Below, one piece after another: positions 46,331 to 55,700 of a stretch of DNA of 64,000 nt. The stretch is from positions 372,001-436,000 of the forward strand of contig NZ_RJVP01000002.1 of the NCBI RefSeq assembly GCF_003730115.1, read 5' to 3'. The stretch is from Pseudomethylobacillus aquaticus. GTDB lineage: Bacteria; Pseudomonadota; Gammaproteobacteria; Burkholderiales; Methylophilaceae. Both the position numbers and the translations under genes were made by a program. Under the pieces are notes generated by a model. That model was not told the DNA's origin and did no database searches. It saw nothing but the letters and a program-made list of their open reading frames with translations. Within the stretch, counting starts at the first letter, position 1. Every line of letters begins with the position of its first letter.

Positions 46331-46347
46331 TGCACACATTGGGTGCA
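46331..46347. promoter_or_regulatory. NtrC-type enhancer site
   Basis: TGCACACATTGGGTGCA fits TGCAC-N7-GTGCA exactly, the form of strong enterobacterial NtrC sites. It is centred about 113 bp upstream of the -12 element. A second inverted repeat GGTGC-ATGC-GCACC (46342-46355) overlaps it. Confidence 0.75.
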
Positions 46348-46361
46348 TGCGCACCAAGGAA

Positions 46362-46415
46362 GCGCGGCTAGACTGGCAAGCAGTGCCAGGTCAGGCCAGT
46401 CCAGTCTAGCCGCGC
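46362..46415. repeat. 15-bp perfect inverted repeat
   Basis: GCGCGGCTAGACTGG (46362-46376) is exactly complementary to 46401-46415 across a 24-nt loop. It lies just past the stop of the minus-strand exported-protein gene and before the nasT control region. It has no T-run, so it may be a U-less transcript end. Confidence 0.9.
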
Positions 46416-46431
46416 CGTGCGTGCCATCAGC

Positions 46432-47214
46432 TTAGGGTTTTTGCAGCCCGCATTGCTGATTCACTTGTTTGCTGAACGTGGTGTAACTGATCAAGGCCCC
46501 GGTGGCGGTCGAGTAGGGCTGTTGCAGCAAGGTGTACACCAGTTCCATCTGGCGGGGACTGATCTTGCTTGCCAGTGCGTCAGTGCGGCAGGCACATGCG
46601 GCTGTGATGTCCTGGGCTTTGAGCGTGGCAGCACATTGCTTGCGCTCCTCGGCCAGCAAGGTGGCAGGCCAGGCTTGCGTGTTGCGGCTGCTTGCAGTCA
46701 CTTCGGTGCGCAATTGCGCTAACAGCTGGTACATGAATTCCAGGCTGTTGTGCATGTCTTTATAGGCGCGATCCGGGGAGTCGGTCAGTGCGATGTCCCC
46801 TGTGTTGCTGACGCTATAGGCAGTCTCGACGCGTATGCTGTTGCTGGCCGGGACGCTGTAGCCTTGTGCGCCCAGCAGGATGCGTTTGGCTGGATTTTGA
46901 TCCAGGTAGCGGTTCACCTCGTCCAGGTCCTGCTGTGGTATCTGTACCAACAGCTCGGCTTTACAGGCTTGCGCTGCGGCGTTGACCGGGTTTTCTACGG
47001 ACAGCGTGATGGCGTTGTCTTCCCAACCATGCCGGAAGCTGGGGCCATGTTCCAGCAGTTTTTGCGACTCCAGTGCATACAGCGCGCCGCGTTGCAGCTC
47101 GCTATCGCAAGCGCTGGCCGGTGTGCTGAACAGGGCGGCTGCGCTGAGTAACATCAGCATTGCGCCGCCAGACAGCAAGTAATTTTTTGAACGATGGTGA
47201 GAGCTTGTGTGCAT
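46432..47214 (-). CDS. exported protein of unknown function
   Basis: A 260-aa protein with a Sec signal peptide (AMLMLLSAAALFSTPASA, cut before CDSE). The mature part has six cysteines (CDSE, AQACKAE, KQCAAT, ACAC, QQCGL), suggesting disulfides in the periplasm. No domain is recognised. It lies between rpsT and the nitrate regulatory region on the minus strand and has a 15-bp inverted repeat downstream. Whether it belongs to nitrate metabolism is not shown. Confidence 0.75.
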   Translation of the reverse strand: MHTSSHHRSKNYLLSGGAMLMLLSAAALFSTPASACDSELQRGALYALESQKLLEHGPSFRHGWEDNAITLSVENPVNAAAQACKAELLVQIPQQDLDEVNRYLDQNPAKRILLGAQGYSVPASNSIRVETAYSVSNTGDIALTDSPDRAYKDMHNSLEFMYQLLAQLRTEVTASSRNTQAWPATLLAEERKQCAATLKAQDITAACACRTDALASKISPRQMELVYTLLQQPYSTATGALISYTTFSKQVNQQCGLQKP

Positions 47215-47303
47215 GATTAGGCATCCCTACGATTAAACGCTATGCCTGTGAGAGTGTTGCGCGCAATTGGTTCACTCGCTCGTGGTGGCCGGTCCTGCTG
47301 TCG

Positions 47304-47329
47304 CTGCGGCCAGCCTGGCCTGGCCGCAG
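47304..47329. other. 10-bp GC-rich hairpin
   Basis: CTGCGGCCAG (47304-47313) pairs with 47320-47329 around a CCTGGC loop. It lies between the rpsT terminator and the exported-protein gene. No T-run follows. Confidence 0.6.
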
Positions 47330-47331
47330 GC

Positions 47332-47362
47332 AATAAAAAAGCCGAACACAAGGTTCGGCTTT
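47332..47362 (-). terminator. rpsT terminator
   Basis: A perfect 10-bp stem (47338-47347 with 47353-47362) with a 5-nt loop, followed on the minus strand by TTTTTTATTG. Confidence 0.92.
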
Positions 47363-47380
47363 CTCACATCGGGCAAGAAC

Positions 47381-47644
47381 TTACGCCATGGCCTTGACGG
47401 CGGCGGACAGGCGGCTCTTGTGGCGAGCGGCCTTGTTCTTGTGGATGATCTGCTTGTCAGCGATACGATCGATGATGCTGACGTTCTCGTTGTAAGCGGC
47501 TTGTGCAGCGGCTTTATCGCCAGCTTCCACTGCCTTGATGATTTTTTTGACCGCAGTACGCAAAGTAGAGCGCAAGCTTGCGTTATGCGCGCGCTGCTTC
47601 ACTGCCTGACGGGCACGTTTTCTTGCCTGTGCGCTATTTGCCAT
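47381..47644 (-). CDS. rpsT: 30S ribosomal protein S20
   Basis: S20 (87 aa) begins [21 protein letters not shown] and is Lys/Ala-rich, as usual for this primary 16S-binding protein. It is monocistronic, with its own terminator, and divergent from murJ as in many proteobacteria. Confidence 0.97.
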   Translation of the reverse strand: MANSAQARKRARQAVKQRAHNASLRSTLRTAVKKIIKAVEAGDKAAAQAAYNENVSIIDRIADKQIIHKNKAARHKSRLSAAVKAMA

Positions 47645-47681
47645 GAAAAGTCCAGTCGATTAACAAAATTCGAAGCCGCGC

Positions 47682-47710
47682 ATATTAACTGGTTTCAGTT
47701 TTGTTTGCAA
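47682..47710 (-). promoter_or_regulatory. candidate rpsT promoter
   Basis: Reading the minus strand, TTGCAA (47710-47705) lies 17 bp from TAATAT (47687-47682). Confidence 0.5.
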
Positions 47711-47751
47711 GGCAAATCAGGTGCTTGATTGCGGGGTGTTCGCCTGCGGCA

Positions 47752-47760
47752 TGCTAGAAT
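47752..47760 (+). promoter_or_regulatory. candidate extended -10 promoter of murJ
   Basis: TGCTAGAAT is an extended -10 (TG-N-TAGAAT) with no good -35. Two direct copies of TTTTAACCGC (47771-47780 and 47783-47792) lie in the leader before murJ. Confidence 0.45.
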
Positions 47761-47805
47761 CGCGCTTGCGTTTTAACCGCCATTTTAACCGCTTTTAAAA
47801 GCCTG

Positions 47806-49350
47806 ATGAATCTGCTTAGAGCCCTGGCTGCCGTTGGCAGCATGACCTTGATCTCGCGTGTGCTGGGCTTTGTCCGCGATACGCTGATTGCGCGCGTGTT
47901 CGGGGCCGGTTTCTACACCGATGCCTTCTTCGTCGCCTTCAAGATCCCCAATCTGCTGCGTCGCCTGTTTGCCGAGGGCGCGTTCTCGCAGGCCTTCGTG
48001 CCGGTGCTGGCTGAATACAAGAATCAGCGCGGACAGCAGCAGACCCGCCAGCTGGTCGATCATGTAGCGACCTTGCTGGGCTTGACGCTGGTGCTGGTCA
48101 CGCTGCTGGGTGTGCTGGGTGCGCCGCTGGTGGTGCAACTGAGTGCGCCCGGCTTTGCTGCTGATGCCGCCAAGTTCGAACTGACCGTGCAGCTGCTGCG
48201 CATCATCTTCCCGTACATCTTTTTCATTTCGCTGGTGTCTCTGGCGGGCGGTGTACTCAACACCTACAGCAAATTCAGCGTGCCAGCGTTCACACCGGTG
48301 TGGCTGAACCTGTCGTTCATCGTGGCGGCGCTGTTCTTCGCGCCTTACTTCGAGCCGCCGGTGCTGGTGCTGGCCTGGGCGGTGTTCCTGGGTGGCGTGT
48401 TGCAGCTGGCCTTCCAGATCCCGTTCCTGCTCAGGCTGGGCATGCTGCCGCGCTTCCGGCTCAACCTGCGCGATACTGGCATGTGGCGCATCATCAAGCT
48501 GATGGGGCCTGCCGTGTTCGGCGTATCCATCGCGCAGATCTCCTTGCTGATCAACATGATCTTCGCTTCTTTTCTGGTGTCTGGCAGCGTGTCCTGGTTG
48601 TATTACGCGGACCGGCTCATGGAGTTCCCTACTGGTCTGCTAGGTGTGGCACTGGGGACCATCCTGCTGCCCAGTCTGTCCAAATCCTATGCGGATAAGG
48701 CGGATGGGGAATATTCCCAGCTCATGGACTGGGGGCTGCGCCTGACCTGGATGCTGGCCCTGCCAGCCGCTGTGGCGCTGGCCGTGTTGTCTGTGCCGCT
48801 GGTGACCAGCCTGTTCCATTACGGCGCGTTCACGGCACACGACGTGGCGATGACGCGACAGGCGCTGATCGCCTACAGCGTGGGCCTGCTAGGCCTGATC
48901 CTGGTCAAGGTGCTGGCCCCCGGTTTCTATGCGCGCCAGAACATCAAGACGCCGGTCAAGATAGCGCTGTTCACACTCATCGCCACGCAGCTCATGAACA
49001 TCGGTTTTGTGTTCGGTATGGGCCTTAATCATGCTGGCCTGGCGCTGGCCATCGGTCTGGGTGCCTGCATCAACGCGGGTTTGCTGTATTACCACCTGCG
49101 CAAGGCGGCGATCTACCAGCCGCAGCCCGGTTGGTGGCGCTTTCTCCTCAAGCTGCTCACCGCCATTGCGGTGATGGTGCTGTGCCTGTGGTTCGCAGGT
49201 GGCGATAGCAGCCTGTGGTTGAATTACACGGTATTGCCCAAACTGTTACATCTGGCCGGCCTGGTGCTGGTGGGCGCGACGAGTTACTTTGCCACGCTGT
49301 GGCTGCTGGGGATACGCGTGCAGGACTTCATGCGCAGAACCGCCATCTAG
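47806..49350 (+). CDS. murJ: lipid II flippase MurJ
   Basis: A 514-aa inner-membrane protein with about 14 spans, moving undecaprenyl-linked peptidoglycan precursor to the outer leaflet. [46 protein letters not shown] and [14 protein letters not shown] are MurJ/MviN signatures carrying the essential arginines. It is first in the murJ-ribF-ileS-lspA series, opposite rpsT. Confidence 0.96.
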   Translation: MNLLRALAAVGSMTLISRVLGFVRDTLIARVFGAGFYTDAFFVAFKIPNLLRRLFAEGAFSQAFVPVLAEYKNQRGQQQTRQLVDHVATLLGLTLVLVTLLGVLGAPLVVQLSAPGFAADAAKFELTVQLLRIIFPYIFFISLVSLAGGVLNTYSKFSVPAFTPVWLNLSFIVAALFFAPYFEPPVLVLAWAVFLGGVLQLAFQIPFLLRLGMLPRFRLNLRDTGMWRIIKLMGPAVFGVSIAQISLLINMIFASFLVSGSVSWLYYADRLMEFPTGLLGVALGTILLPSLSKSYADKADGEYSQLMDWGLRLTWMLALPAAVALAVLSVPLVTSLFHYGAFTAHDVAMTRQALIAYSVGLLGLILVKVLAPGFYARQNIKTPVKIALFTLIATQLMNIGFVFGMGLNHAGLALAIGLGACINAGLLYYHLRKAAIYQPQPGWWRFLLKLLTAIAVMVLCLWFAGGDSSLWLNYTVLPKLLHLAGLVLVGATSYFATLWLLGIRVQDFMRRTAI

Positions 49351-49377
49351 ATCAACGCGACCCAGATCCCACACAAC

Positions 49378-50304
49378 ATGCAGATATTCCGTCATTTTCA
49401 TCAGGCCGATGGCAGCCCGCTGGCGCTGGCCATCGGCAATTTCGATGGCATGCACCTCGGCCACCAGGCGCTGTTGCAGAAGCTGGTGACGACCGCCAGG
49501 GCGCAACAACTGCGCGCCGCAGTGATGACGTTCGAGCCGCATCCGCGCGAGTTCTTCACCCCGCAGCAGGCGCCCAGCCGCCTGGCCTCGCTGCGTGAAA
49601 AGCTGGAATACATGGCAGAAGCCGGGGTGGAGTATGTGTATGTATGCCGCTTCGACCGCCGTTTTGCCAGCCTGAGTGCCGAGCAATTCATGCAGATGCT
49701 GCGTGTGTCCTTGAACGCGCAGGCCATCCTGGTCGGTGAAGACTTCCGGTTTGGCGCGCGTCGCAGCGGCAGCGTGACGGATTTTGCCGAGGCTGGCTTT
49801 TCCCTGTTGAGTCTGCCTGATGTGCTGGTGGGCGAGGAGCGTGTCTCCAGCACTGCTGTGCGCGAAGCATTGGCGGCAGGTGATCTGGCCCATGCCGCCA
49901 CCCTGCTAGGCCGCCCTTACACCATCAGCGGCAAGGTGGTGCATGGCGACAAGATCGGCCGCCAGCTCGGTTATCCGACCGCCAATGTGCACATGCGCCA
50001 CGACAGACCGCCGCTTTTCGGGATATATGCCGTAAAACTCGAAGGCGCGGTAAAATCGGAAGGTTTGGGCAGCAAGCTGCTGCCCGGTGTGGCCAGCCTG
50101 GGCGTGCGGCCCACGGTCACCGACCGTGGCAAACCCAAGCTGGAAGTGCATTTGTTTGATTTCAATGGTGATCTCTATGGCCGTCATGTGCGTGTGCATT
50201 TCATGCACAAGATCCGTGACGAGATGAAATTTGCAGACCTGGACACCCTGATCCAATGGATACGTGCCGACGAATCGGCGGCACGCGCCTACTTTCAGGG
50301 TTGA
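49378..50304 (+). CDS. ribF: bifunctional riboflavin kinase / FAD synthetase
   Basis: A 308-aa enzyme making FMN and then FAD. The N-terminal adenylyltransferase has GNFDGMHLGHQ (HLGH 26-29) and the RSGSVTDF region with SSTAVREAL. The C-terminal flavokinase has GKVVHGDKIGRQLGYPTAN and a PxFGIYAV strand. It lies 27 bp after murJ and upstream of ileS. Confidence 0.96.
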   Translation: MQIFRHFHQADGSPLALAIGNFDGMHLGHQALLQKLVTTARAQQLRAAVMTFEPHPREFFTPQQAPSRLASLREKLEYMAEAGVEYVYVCRFDRRFASLSAEQFMQMLRVSLNAQAILVGEDFRFGARRSGSVTDFAEAGFSLLSLPDVLVGEERVSSTAVREALAAGDLAHAATLLGRPYTISGKVVHGDKIGRQLGYPTANVHMRHDRPPLFGIYAVKLEGAVKSEGLGSKLLPGVASLGVRPTVTDRGKPKLEVHLFDFNGDLYGRHVRVHFMHKIRDEMKFADLDTLIQWIRADESAARAYFQG

Positions 50305-50375
50305 TGCTTAAACTTAAGCAAAGATGGTTTTCTAAAGCCAAGCTGATTTTCTAAAAGATAGCGTTCCGACTAATA

Positions 50376-53249
50376 ATGACTGATCAAAAAGACGTAAAGT
50401 ACCCTCTGAACCTGCCGGAAACGGCGTTCCCCATGCGTGGCGATCTGGCTAAACGCGAGCCCGCCTGGGTCAAAGCCTGGCAGGACAAACAGGTTTATCA
50501 GCGTATCCGCAAGGCACGTGCCGGCGCCAAAAAGTTCATCCTGCATGACGGCCCGCCCTATGCCAACGGCGACATCCACATCGGTCACGCCGTCAACAAG
50601 ATCCTCAAGGACATCATCGTCAAGGCCAAGACCCTGGACGGCTTCGACGCGCCTTACGTGCCGGGCTGGGACTGCCATGGCTTGCCTATCGAGCTGGTGG
50701 TAGAGAAGAACCACGGCAAGAACATAGACCCCGCCAAATTCCGCGAGCTGTGCCGTGCCTATGCCGCCGAGCAGGTGGAAAAGCAGAAGAAGGATTTCAT
50801 CCGCCTGGGCGTGCTGGCAGACTGGGATCAGCCCTACCTCACCATGGATTACCGCACCGAAGCGGACATCATGCGCGCGCTGGGTTCCATCTACCAGAAC
50901 GGCTATCTGTATCAGGGCAGCAAGCCTGTGCACTGGTGCGTGGATTGCGGTTCGGCACTGGCAGAAGCCGAAGTCGAGTATGAGGACGTCAATTCACCCG
51001 CTATTGATGTTGCTTTTGAAGTTAAAAACGTTGATTCCATATTTGCAACTCTTATTGATAGAGGCCACGCTGATCAGGACGTTTTTGATGAAGATTATTA
51101 TTCAAAACTTTTGATTGGAAATGGTGGAGAAAAGCTATACGTAGCTATCTGGACAACAACCCCATGGACACTTCCTTCTAATCAAGCGGTTAGCGTACAT
51201 CCTGAGTTGAAATACGATTTTGTACGAACTAGTAAGGGTGTGTTGATCTTAGCGAATGAGTTAGTTGAATCAACGCTGAAGCGTTACGGTGAGGAAAATC
51301 CAACCACCCTATTTTCCTGCAAAGGCGAGGTGCTGAAGGGTTTACTACTGCAGCACCCCTTCGACAAGCGCCAAGTGCCTGTCATCACCGGTGAGCATGT
51401 CACCACCGATGCCGGTACCGGCCTGGTGCATACCGCCGCCGCACATGGCAATGACGACTGGCTGGTGATGCGCGCCCATTTCCCTAGCGAAAAGCCGCGC
51501 GTACTGATCGGTGGCGATGGCAAGTTCTTTAGCAGTGAACTGGTCGAGCTGGCCGCCATCCGCGGTCTGAGCCGTCAGGATGCCAACAAGGTGATCCTGG
51601 GTGTGATGCAGGACAACGGCACGCTGCTGGCCAGCGCACGTCTGCACCACAGCTTCCCGCACTGCTGGCGTCACAAGACGCCGCTCATGCAGCTTGCCAC
51701 GCATCAGTGGTTCATCGGCATGAACTCGCAGGATGAGGCCGGTGTGAGCTTGCGTGAACATGCCAATAAAGCCGTGGAGGCCACGCAGTTCTTCCCGAGC
51801 TGGGGGCGTGCGCGTCTGGAAGCCATGATCAGGAATCGCCCGGACTGGTGCGTGTCGCGGCAGCGCAACTGGGGCGTGCCCATGCCGCTGTTCGTGCATA
51901 AAGAGACAGGCGAACCGCATCCGCAAACCCTGCAACTGCTGGAAACCCTGGCCTTGCAGGTGGAGCAGCAGGGCATCGAAGCCTGGTTCTCGCTGGACGG
52001 TGCGGCTTTTCTGGCAGAGCACGCACCGGCCAATGCCGAGCAGTACAAAAAGGTCACCGATACACTGGATGTCTGGTTCGACTCCGGCGCCACGCATGCG
52101 GCGGTGTTGAAACGTCGCCCGGATCTGCAGCACCCGGCTGATCTGTATCTGGAAGGCTCGGACCAGCATCGTGGCTGGTTCCAGTCCTCCTTGCTGACCG
52201 GTTGCGCCATCGATGGCCGTGCGCCTTATGACGCGCTGCTCACGCATGGTTTCGTGGTGGACGGCGCAGGTCACAAGATGAGCAAGTCCAAGGGCAATGT
52301 GGTCGCTCCGCAAAAGGTGATGGACACTTATGGCGCGGACATCCTGCGCCTGTGGGTGGCCTCCACCGATTATTCCGGCGAGCTGACCATCTCGGACGAG
52401 ATCCTTAAACGCGTGGCCGATGGCTATCGCCGCATCCGCAACACGCTACGCTTCCTGCTCGCCAACCTGGCTGATTTCGACGCCAGCCGTGACCTGTTGC
52501 CGGTAGACCAGTGGCTGGAGATCGACCGCTATGCGCTGATGCTCACCCAGCAATTACAGGACGGGGTGCGTGCCGATTATGACCGCTATGAATTCCATCT
52601 GGCGGTACAGAAGTTCGTCGGGTTCTGTTCGGAAGAGCTGGGCGGCTTCTATCTGGATATCCTCAAGGACCGCCTGTACACCACGGGTGAGGGCTCGCAT
52701 GTCCGCCGTTCTGCACAAAGCGCGCTGCATCACATCACGCATGCCATGCTGCGCTTGATGGCACCTATCCTGAGTTTCACCGCTGATGAAGTCTGGCAGA
52801 CACTGGGCCTGAACGCCGAGCAAAGCGTGTTTGAAGATCGTTGGTATGTGCTGCCTGCGCACGGTTTGAGCGATGCCGCGCTTGCGGCCTGGCAATCTGT
52901 GCGTGAAGTGCGTGCGCTGGCCAACAAAGCCATTGAAGAGCAGCGTGGGCAAGGTCATGTCGGTTCATCGCTGCAGTCCGAGTTGGATATCCATGCTGAT
53001 GCGGCCACATTTGAGGCGCTTTCCCATCTGGGAGACGATCTGCGTTTTGTCATGATCACGTCGCGTGCCACCCTGCATGCCAGTGAGGTTGCGGGTACAC
53101 GTGTCGATGTGGCCGCCAGCCCACATGCCAAGTGCGAGCGTTGCTGGCATTACCGTGCCGATGTGGGCCACGATCCGGCGCATCCGCATATCTGTGGTCG
53201 CTGCGTCAGCAACCTGTTCGGTCGCGGTGAAACGCGCCGTTATGCTTGA
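50376..53249 (+). CDS. ileS: isoleucyl-tRNA synthetase with an AT-rich mosaic segment
   Basis: A class I synthetase (957 aa) charging tRNA-Ile and editing Val. HIGH is at 68-71, KMSKS at 634-638 and the C-terminal zinc ribbon is CERCWHY with CGRCVSN. Residues about 209-318 (51000-51330), at the entry to the CP1 editing domain, use AT-rich codons: I count about 116 G+C in 300 bases at 51001-51300, against 38 in 60 at 52321-52380. The frame stays open and [18 protein letters not shown] is intact, so the enzyme should work. It sits between ribF and lspA. Confidence 0.96.
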   Translation: MTDQKDVKYPLNLPETAFPMRGDLAKREPAWVKAWQDKQVYQRIRKARAGAKKFILHDGPPYANGDIHIGHAVNKILKDIIVKAKTLDGFDAPYVPGWDCHGLPIELVVEKNHGKNIDPAKFRELCRAYAAEQVEKQKKDFIRLGVLADWDQPYLTMDYRTEADIMRALGSIYQNGYLYQGSKPVHWCVDCGSALAEAEVEYEDVNSPAIDVAFEVKNVDSIFATLIDRGHADQDVFDEDYYSKLLIGNGGEKLYVAIWTTTPWTLPSNQAVSVHPELKYDFVRTSKGVLILANELVESTLKRYGEENPTTLFSCKGEVLKGLLLQHPFDKRQVPVITGEHVTTDAGTGLVHTAAAHGNDDWLVMRAHFPSEKPRVLIGGDGKFFSSELVELAAIRGLSRQDANKVILGVMQDNGTLLASARLHHSFPHCWRHKTPLMQLATHQWFIGMNSQDEAGVSLREHANKAVEATQFFPSWGRARLEAMIRNRPDWCVSRQRNWGVPMPLFVHKETGEPHPQTLQLLETLALQVEQQGIEAWFSLDGAAFLAEHAPANAEQYKKVTDTLDVWFDSGATHAAVLKRRPDLQHPADLYLEGSDQHRGWFQSSLLTGCAIDGRAPYDALLTHGFVVDGAGHKMSKSKGNVVAPQKVMDTYGADILRLWVASTDYSGELTISDEILKRVADGYRRIRNTLRFLLANLADFDASRDLLPVDQWLEIDRYALMLTQQLQDGVRADYDRYEFHLAVQKFVGFCSEELGGFYLDILKDRLYTTGEGSHVRRSAQSALHHITHAMLRLMAPILSFTADEVWQTLGLNAEQSVFEDRWYVLPAHGLSDAALAAWQSVREVRALANKAIEEQRGQGHVGSSLQSELDIHADAATFEALSHLGDDLRFVMITSRATLHASEVAGTRVDVAASPHAKCERCWHYRADVGHDPAHPHICGRCVSNLFGRGETRRYA

Positions 53250-53256
53250 TCGCAGC

Positions 53257-53284
53257 GTCATTCCCGCGCAGGCGGGAATCCAGG
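53257..53284. repeat. dispersed hairpin repeat, copy 2
   Basis: GTCATTCCCGC-GCAG-GCGGGAATCCAG type element with a perfect 8-bp inverted repeat (53260-53267 with 53272-53279). It lies 8 bp after the ileS stop and is in inverted orientation to copy 3. Confidence 0.85.
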
Positions 53285-53349
53285 CCTTTATCACAGCCGC
53301 AAAGCTTGCTTGCGTGCTGCTTGTTAAGTATCCGCAGATACCGAGTGAA

Positions 53350-53378
53350 CTGGATTCCCGCCTGCGCGGGAATGACGG
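53350..53378. repeat. dispersed hairpin repeat, copy 3
   Basis: CTGGATTCCCGC-CTGC-GCGGGAATGACGG with an 8-bp inverted repeat (53354-53361 with 53366-53373). Together with copy 2 it brackets about 65 bp and could form one large hairpin between ileS and lspA. Confidence 0.85.
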
Positions 53379-53428
53379 ACGGAATGTGATCGCGCGCCAC
53401 TTGCTCGCCATGCGCAGGCGCTGCGGTG

Positions 53429-53473
53429 CTTTGCACTCCGCCACTTTGTGCTCCGCCACTTTGTGCTCCGCCA
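53429..53473. repeat. three 15-bp tandem units
   Basis: CTTTGCACTCCGCCA (53429-53443), then CTTTGTGCTCCGCCA twice (53444-53458 and 53459-53473). It lies in the ileS-lspA gap, which holds no gene. Confidence 0.93.
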
Positions 53474-53543
53474 TGCACCACGGAGCAGGTCGATTGTTTG
53501 CTGAACCTTTGTCATTTGCGCACCTGTCCGGAAACCACTGCTT

Positions 53544-54023
53544 ATGAAACTGCCTTTGTTCCTTAAATGGTTGCTGCTGAGCAGCCTCGTCATCGCGCTG
53601 GATCTTTACACCAAGCACCTGGTGTTGCAGGCCTTTGCCTATGGTGATCATCTCACCATCACCTCCTACTTCGATCTGGTGCGTTTCCACAACGAAGGTG
53701 CGGCGTTCAGCTTTCTGGCCGATGCTGGTGGCTGGCAGAAACACTTCTTCAGCGCGGTGGCCATGATCGCCTCTGCCGTGATGATTTATTTATTGTACAA
53801 ATCACCTGCACAAAAACTTTATGCGCTGGGCCTGAGTCTAGTGCTGGCAGGTGCGCTGGGAAATCTGTACGACCGTGTGACGCTGGGTTATGTGGTGGAC
53901 TTTTTATTCTTCCACTATGAGGATTACTACTGGCCAGCCTTCAACGTGGCAGATAGCGCCATCTGCGTGGGGGTGGCCTTGCTGCTGATCGACAGTTTCA
54001 GGCCGTCACGCCGACCAAGCTAG
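53544..54023 (+). CDS. lspA: lipoprotein signal peptidase (signal peptidase II)
   Basis: A 159-aa inner-membrane aspartyl protease that cleaves diacylated prolipoproteins. Four spans are predicted. The catalytic aspartates are Asp119 (GYVVDFLFF) and Asp137 (FNVADSAI), and the conserved NLYDRV precedes them. It normally follows ileS directly; here repeats widen the gap to 294 bp. Confidence 0.96.
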   Translation: MKLPLFLKWLLLSSLVIALDLYTKHLVLQAFAYGDHLTITSYFDLVRFHNEGAAFSFLADAGGWQKHFFSAVAMIASAVMIYLLYKSPAQKLYALGLSLVLAGALGNLYDRVTLGYVVDFLFFHYEDYYWPAFNVADSAICVGVALLLIDSFRPSRRPS

Positions 54024-54106
54024 GTAGGGGTGTCCTCGTGATGCGGCGGCAGGTGAGCCGTTGAGCCAATCATGTTTGTATGCAGGGCAGGGTTAAGGAG
54101 AGCAAG

Positions 54107-54763
54107 GTGCCAGACTGGCAGAAGGTGATCGCGGCCAAGATCGCATTGGCTGAAAAGCAGCGCGCATTGGGCAACCCGCCCAGCAAGCCCAGTCTGGATG
54201 CGCGTGTGCCGCCGGGGCAGACCGTGGTGACCAACTTCCCCATCCTGGATCTTGGTGTCCTGCCCGACATCAATAAAGATAACTGGACACTGCGCATCTA
54301 CGGCATGGTGCAGCAGGAGCTGAACCTGGACTGGAACGCTTTCCAGGCGCTGCCGCAGATGACCGACATCTCCGATTTTCATTGCGTCACGCGCTGGAGC
54401 AAGCTGGATATGCAGTGGGACGGCGTCAGTGCGCGTGCCTTGCTGATGCAGGCAGTGCCGCTGGAAAATGCTCACTATGTCACGCTGCATGCTTATGACG
54501 GCTACACCACCAATCTGCCGCTGGACGCGCTGCTCGACGACGATGTGCTGATTGCGCATAGTGCGCTGGGCTATCCGTTGACCACCGCGCATGGCGGGCC
54601 AGTGCGCATGGTGGTGCCGAAACGCTATGCCTGGAAAAGTGCAAAATGGATCAAGGCCATCGAGCTGCACGAGTTCGACCGCCCAGGTTTCTGGGAGACG
54701 CGCGGCTATCACAACGAGGCCTTTCCATTCGAGGAGCAGCGCTTCACGGATGAAGATTACTGA
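54107..54763 (+). CDS. molybdopterin-dependent oxidoreductase, sulfite-oxidase fold
   Basis: A 218-aa protein of the YedY/YuiH-type. The molybdenum-ligand cysteine is Cys93 in SDFHCVTRWS, and the cofactor-binding HGGPVRMVVPKRYAWKSAKW follows. I start at GTG 54107 because AAGGAG (54095-54100) lies 6 bp upstream; an ATG at 54080 would add nine residues and bury that RBS. No signal peptide is seen, so it should be cytoplasmic, unlike MsrP. The substrate is unknown. msrB follows 200 bp later. Confidence 0.85.
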   Translation: MPDWQKVIAAKIALAEKQRALGNPPSKPSLDARVPPGQTVVTNFPILDLGVLPDINKDNWTLRIYGMVQQELNLDWNAFQALPQMTDISDFHCVTRWSKLDMQWDGVSARALLMQAVPLENAHYVTLHAYDGYTTNLPLDALLDDDVLIAHSALGYPLTTAHGGPVRMVVPKRYAWKSAKWIKAIELHEFDRPGFWETRGYHNEAFPFEEQRFTDEDY

Positions 54764-54963
54764 CGGTAGAACCCTGCTAGGCTGGCATCCGCGCTGTATG
54801 GCTGGCGTCAGTGCTAAAGCAATCAAAACAAGCAATAAGTACCAGTAAAGCGGGGCGCGGATGGCACGTACCTGCTGATAAAAACAGATGCTCAAGCGTC
54901 ACATAACGCCATCAGTCTTAGGGAAACAGGCGTCGGCAGTACGCCCATGACGAGGAGACCATC

Positions 54964-55356
54964 ATGCAAAAAGTGGTGAAGACGGAAGCAGAGTGGAAAC
55001 AACAACTCACGCCCATGCAATATGAAGTCACCCGCCGTGCCGCCACCGAGCGGCCTGGTACCGGGGAATATGCCTACCATTTTGCACGCGGTATCTACAC
55101 CTGTGTGTGCTGCAGCACGCCGCTGTTCGAGTCGGACACCAAGTTCGATGCGGGTTGCGGCTGGCCCAGCTATTTCAAGCCCATCGTGGCAGCCAATGTA
55201 CGCGAAAAGCGCGACAGTTCGCATGGCATGGTACGCACCGAAGTGCTGTGCAATGTGTGCGACGCGCATCTGGGGCATGTGTTCCCGGATGGCCCGCCGC
55301 CTACTGGCCTGCGTTACTGCATCAATTCGGCCTCGCTGAAGTTCGATCCCGTCTAG
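54964..55356 (+). CDS. msrB: peptide methionine-R-sulfoxide reductase
   Basis: A 130-aa enzyme reducing methionine-R-sulfoxide in proteins. Zinc ligands are Cys47, Cys50, Cys96 and Cys99; the catalytic cysteine is Cys119 in [11 protein letters not shown], and GCGWPSY holds a candidate resolving cysteine (Cys65). GAGGAG precedes the ATG. There is no fused MsrA domain. It has no signal peptide. Confidence 0.96.
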   Translation: MQKVVKTEAEWKQQLTPMQYEVTRRAATERPGTGEYAYHFARGIYTCVCCSTPLFESDTKFDAGCGWPSYFKPIVAANVREKRDSSHGMVRTEVLCNVCDAHLGHVFPDGPPPTGLRYCINSASLKFDPV

Positions 55357-55700
55357 ATTCAAGGCTTGTCCTTCAACGCTCCGCCGGGCTCAAGGCTCAA
55401 TCGGCCGAACTGGCTCCGCTCAGCGGCCAAGCAGATTAGCTCAGCGGCTGCCAGATTAGCTCAGCTGCCAACCCGCTGCTCAACGCTTGGCCGCGTCCGT
55501 TCTGCACTGGGCCAAGCGCGGGCGGGCCGGCGGTTCGCTTGCAGGCGCCGTCCAGTCTCGTCCAGCTTCAAGCGCCCACATGTGTTGGGGTGCCCCGCCT
55601 TTGGTAGTAGTTTCGTGGTGTAGTCATCCACCCACGTAGGTGGTACAGTCGATTCGCAGATTTGCTATAAAAACAAGCATAAGGTCGAGGAAACCACCCC
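55357..55700. other. 344-bp intergenic region with a tandem duplication
   Basis: No convincing gene. CAGATTAGCTCAGC occurs at 55432-55445 and 55452-55465 (20-bp period). Near 55665 a TATAAA lies upstream of the next gene with no good -35. The short plus-strand ORFs here have no RBS or recognisable sequence. Confidence 0.6.

Noticed and set aside
53206-53593. Minus-strand ORFs with WRSTK or AQSGG repeats between ileS and lspA
   Set aside because: They are translations of the 15-bp tandem repeat and the hairpin repeats, not genes.
54020-54895. 291-aa minus-strand ORF over the molybdoenzyme gene
   Set aside because: Antisense to a gene with an intact molybdenum-ligand motif and RBS.
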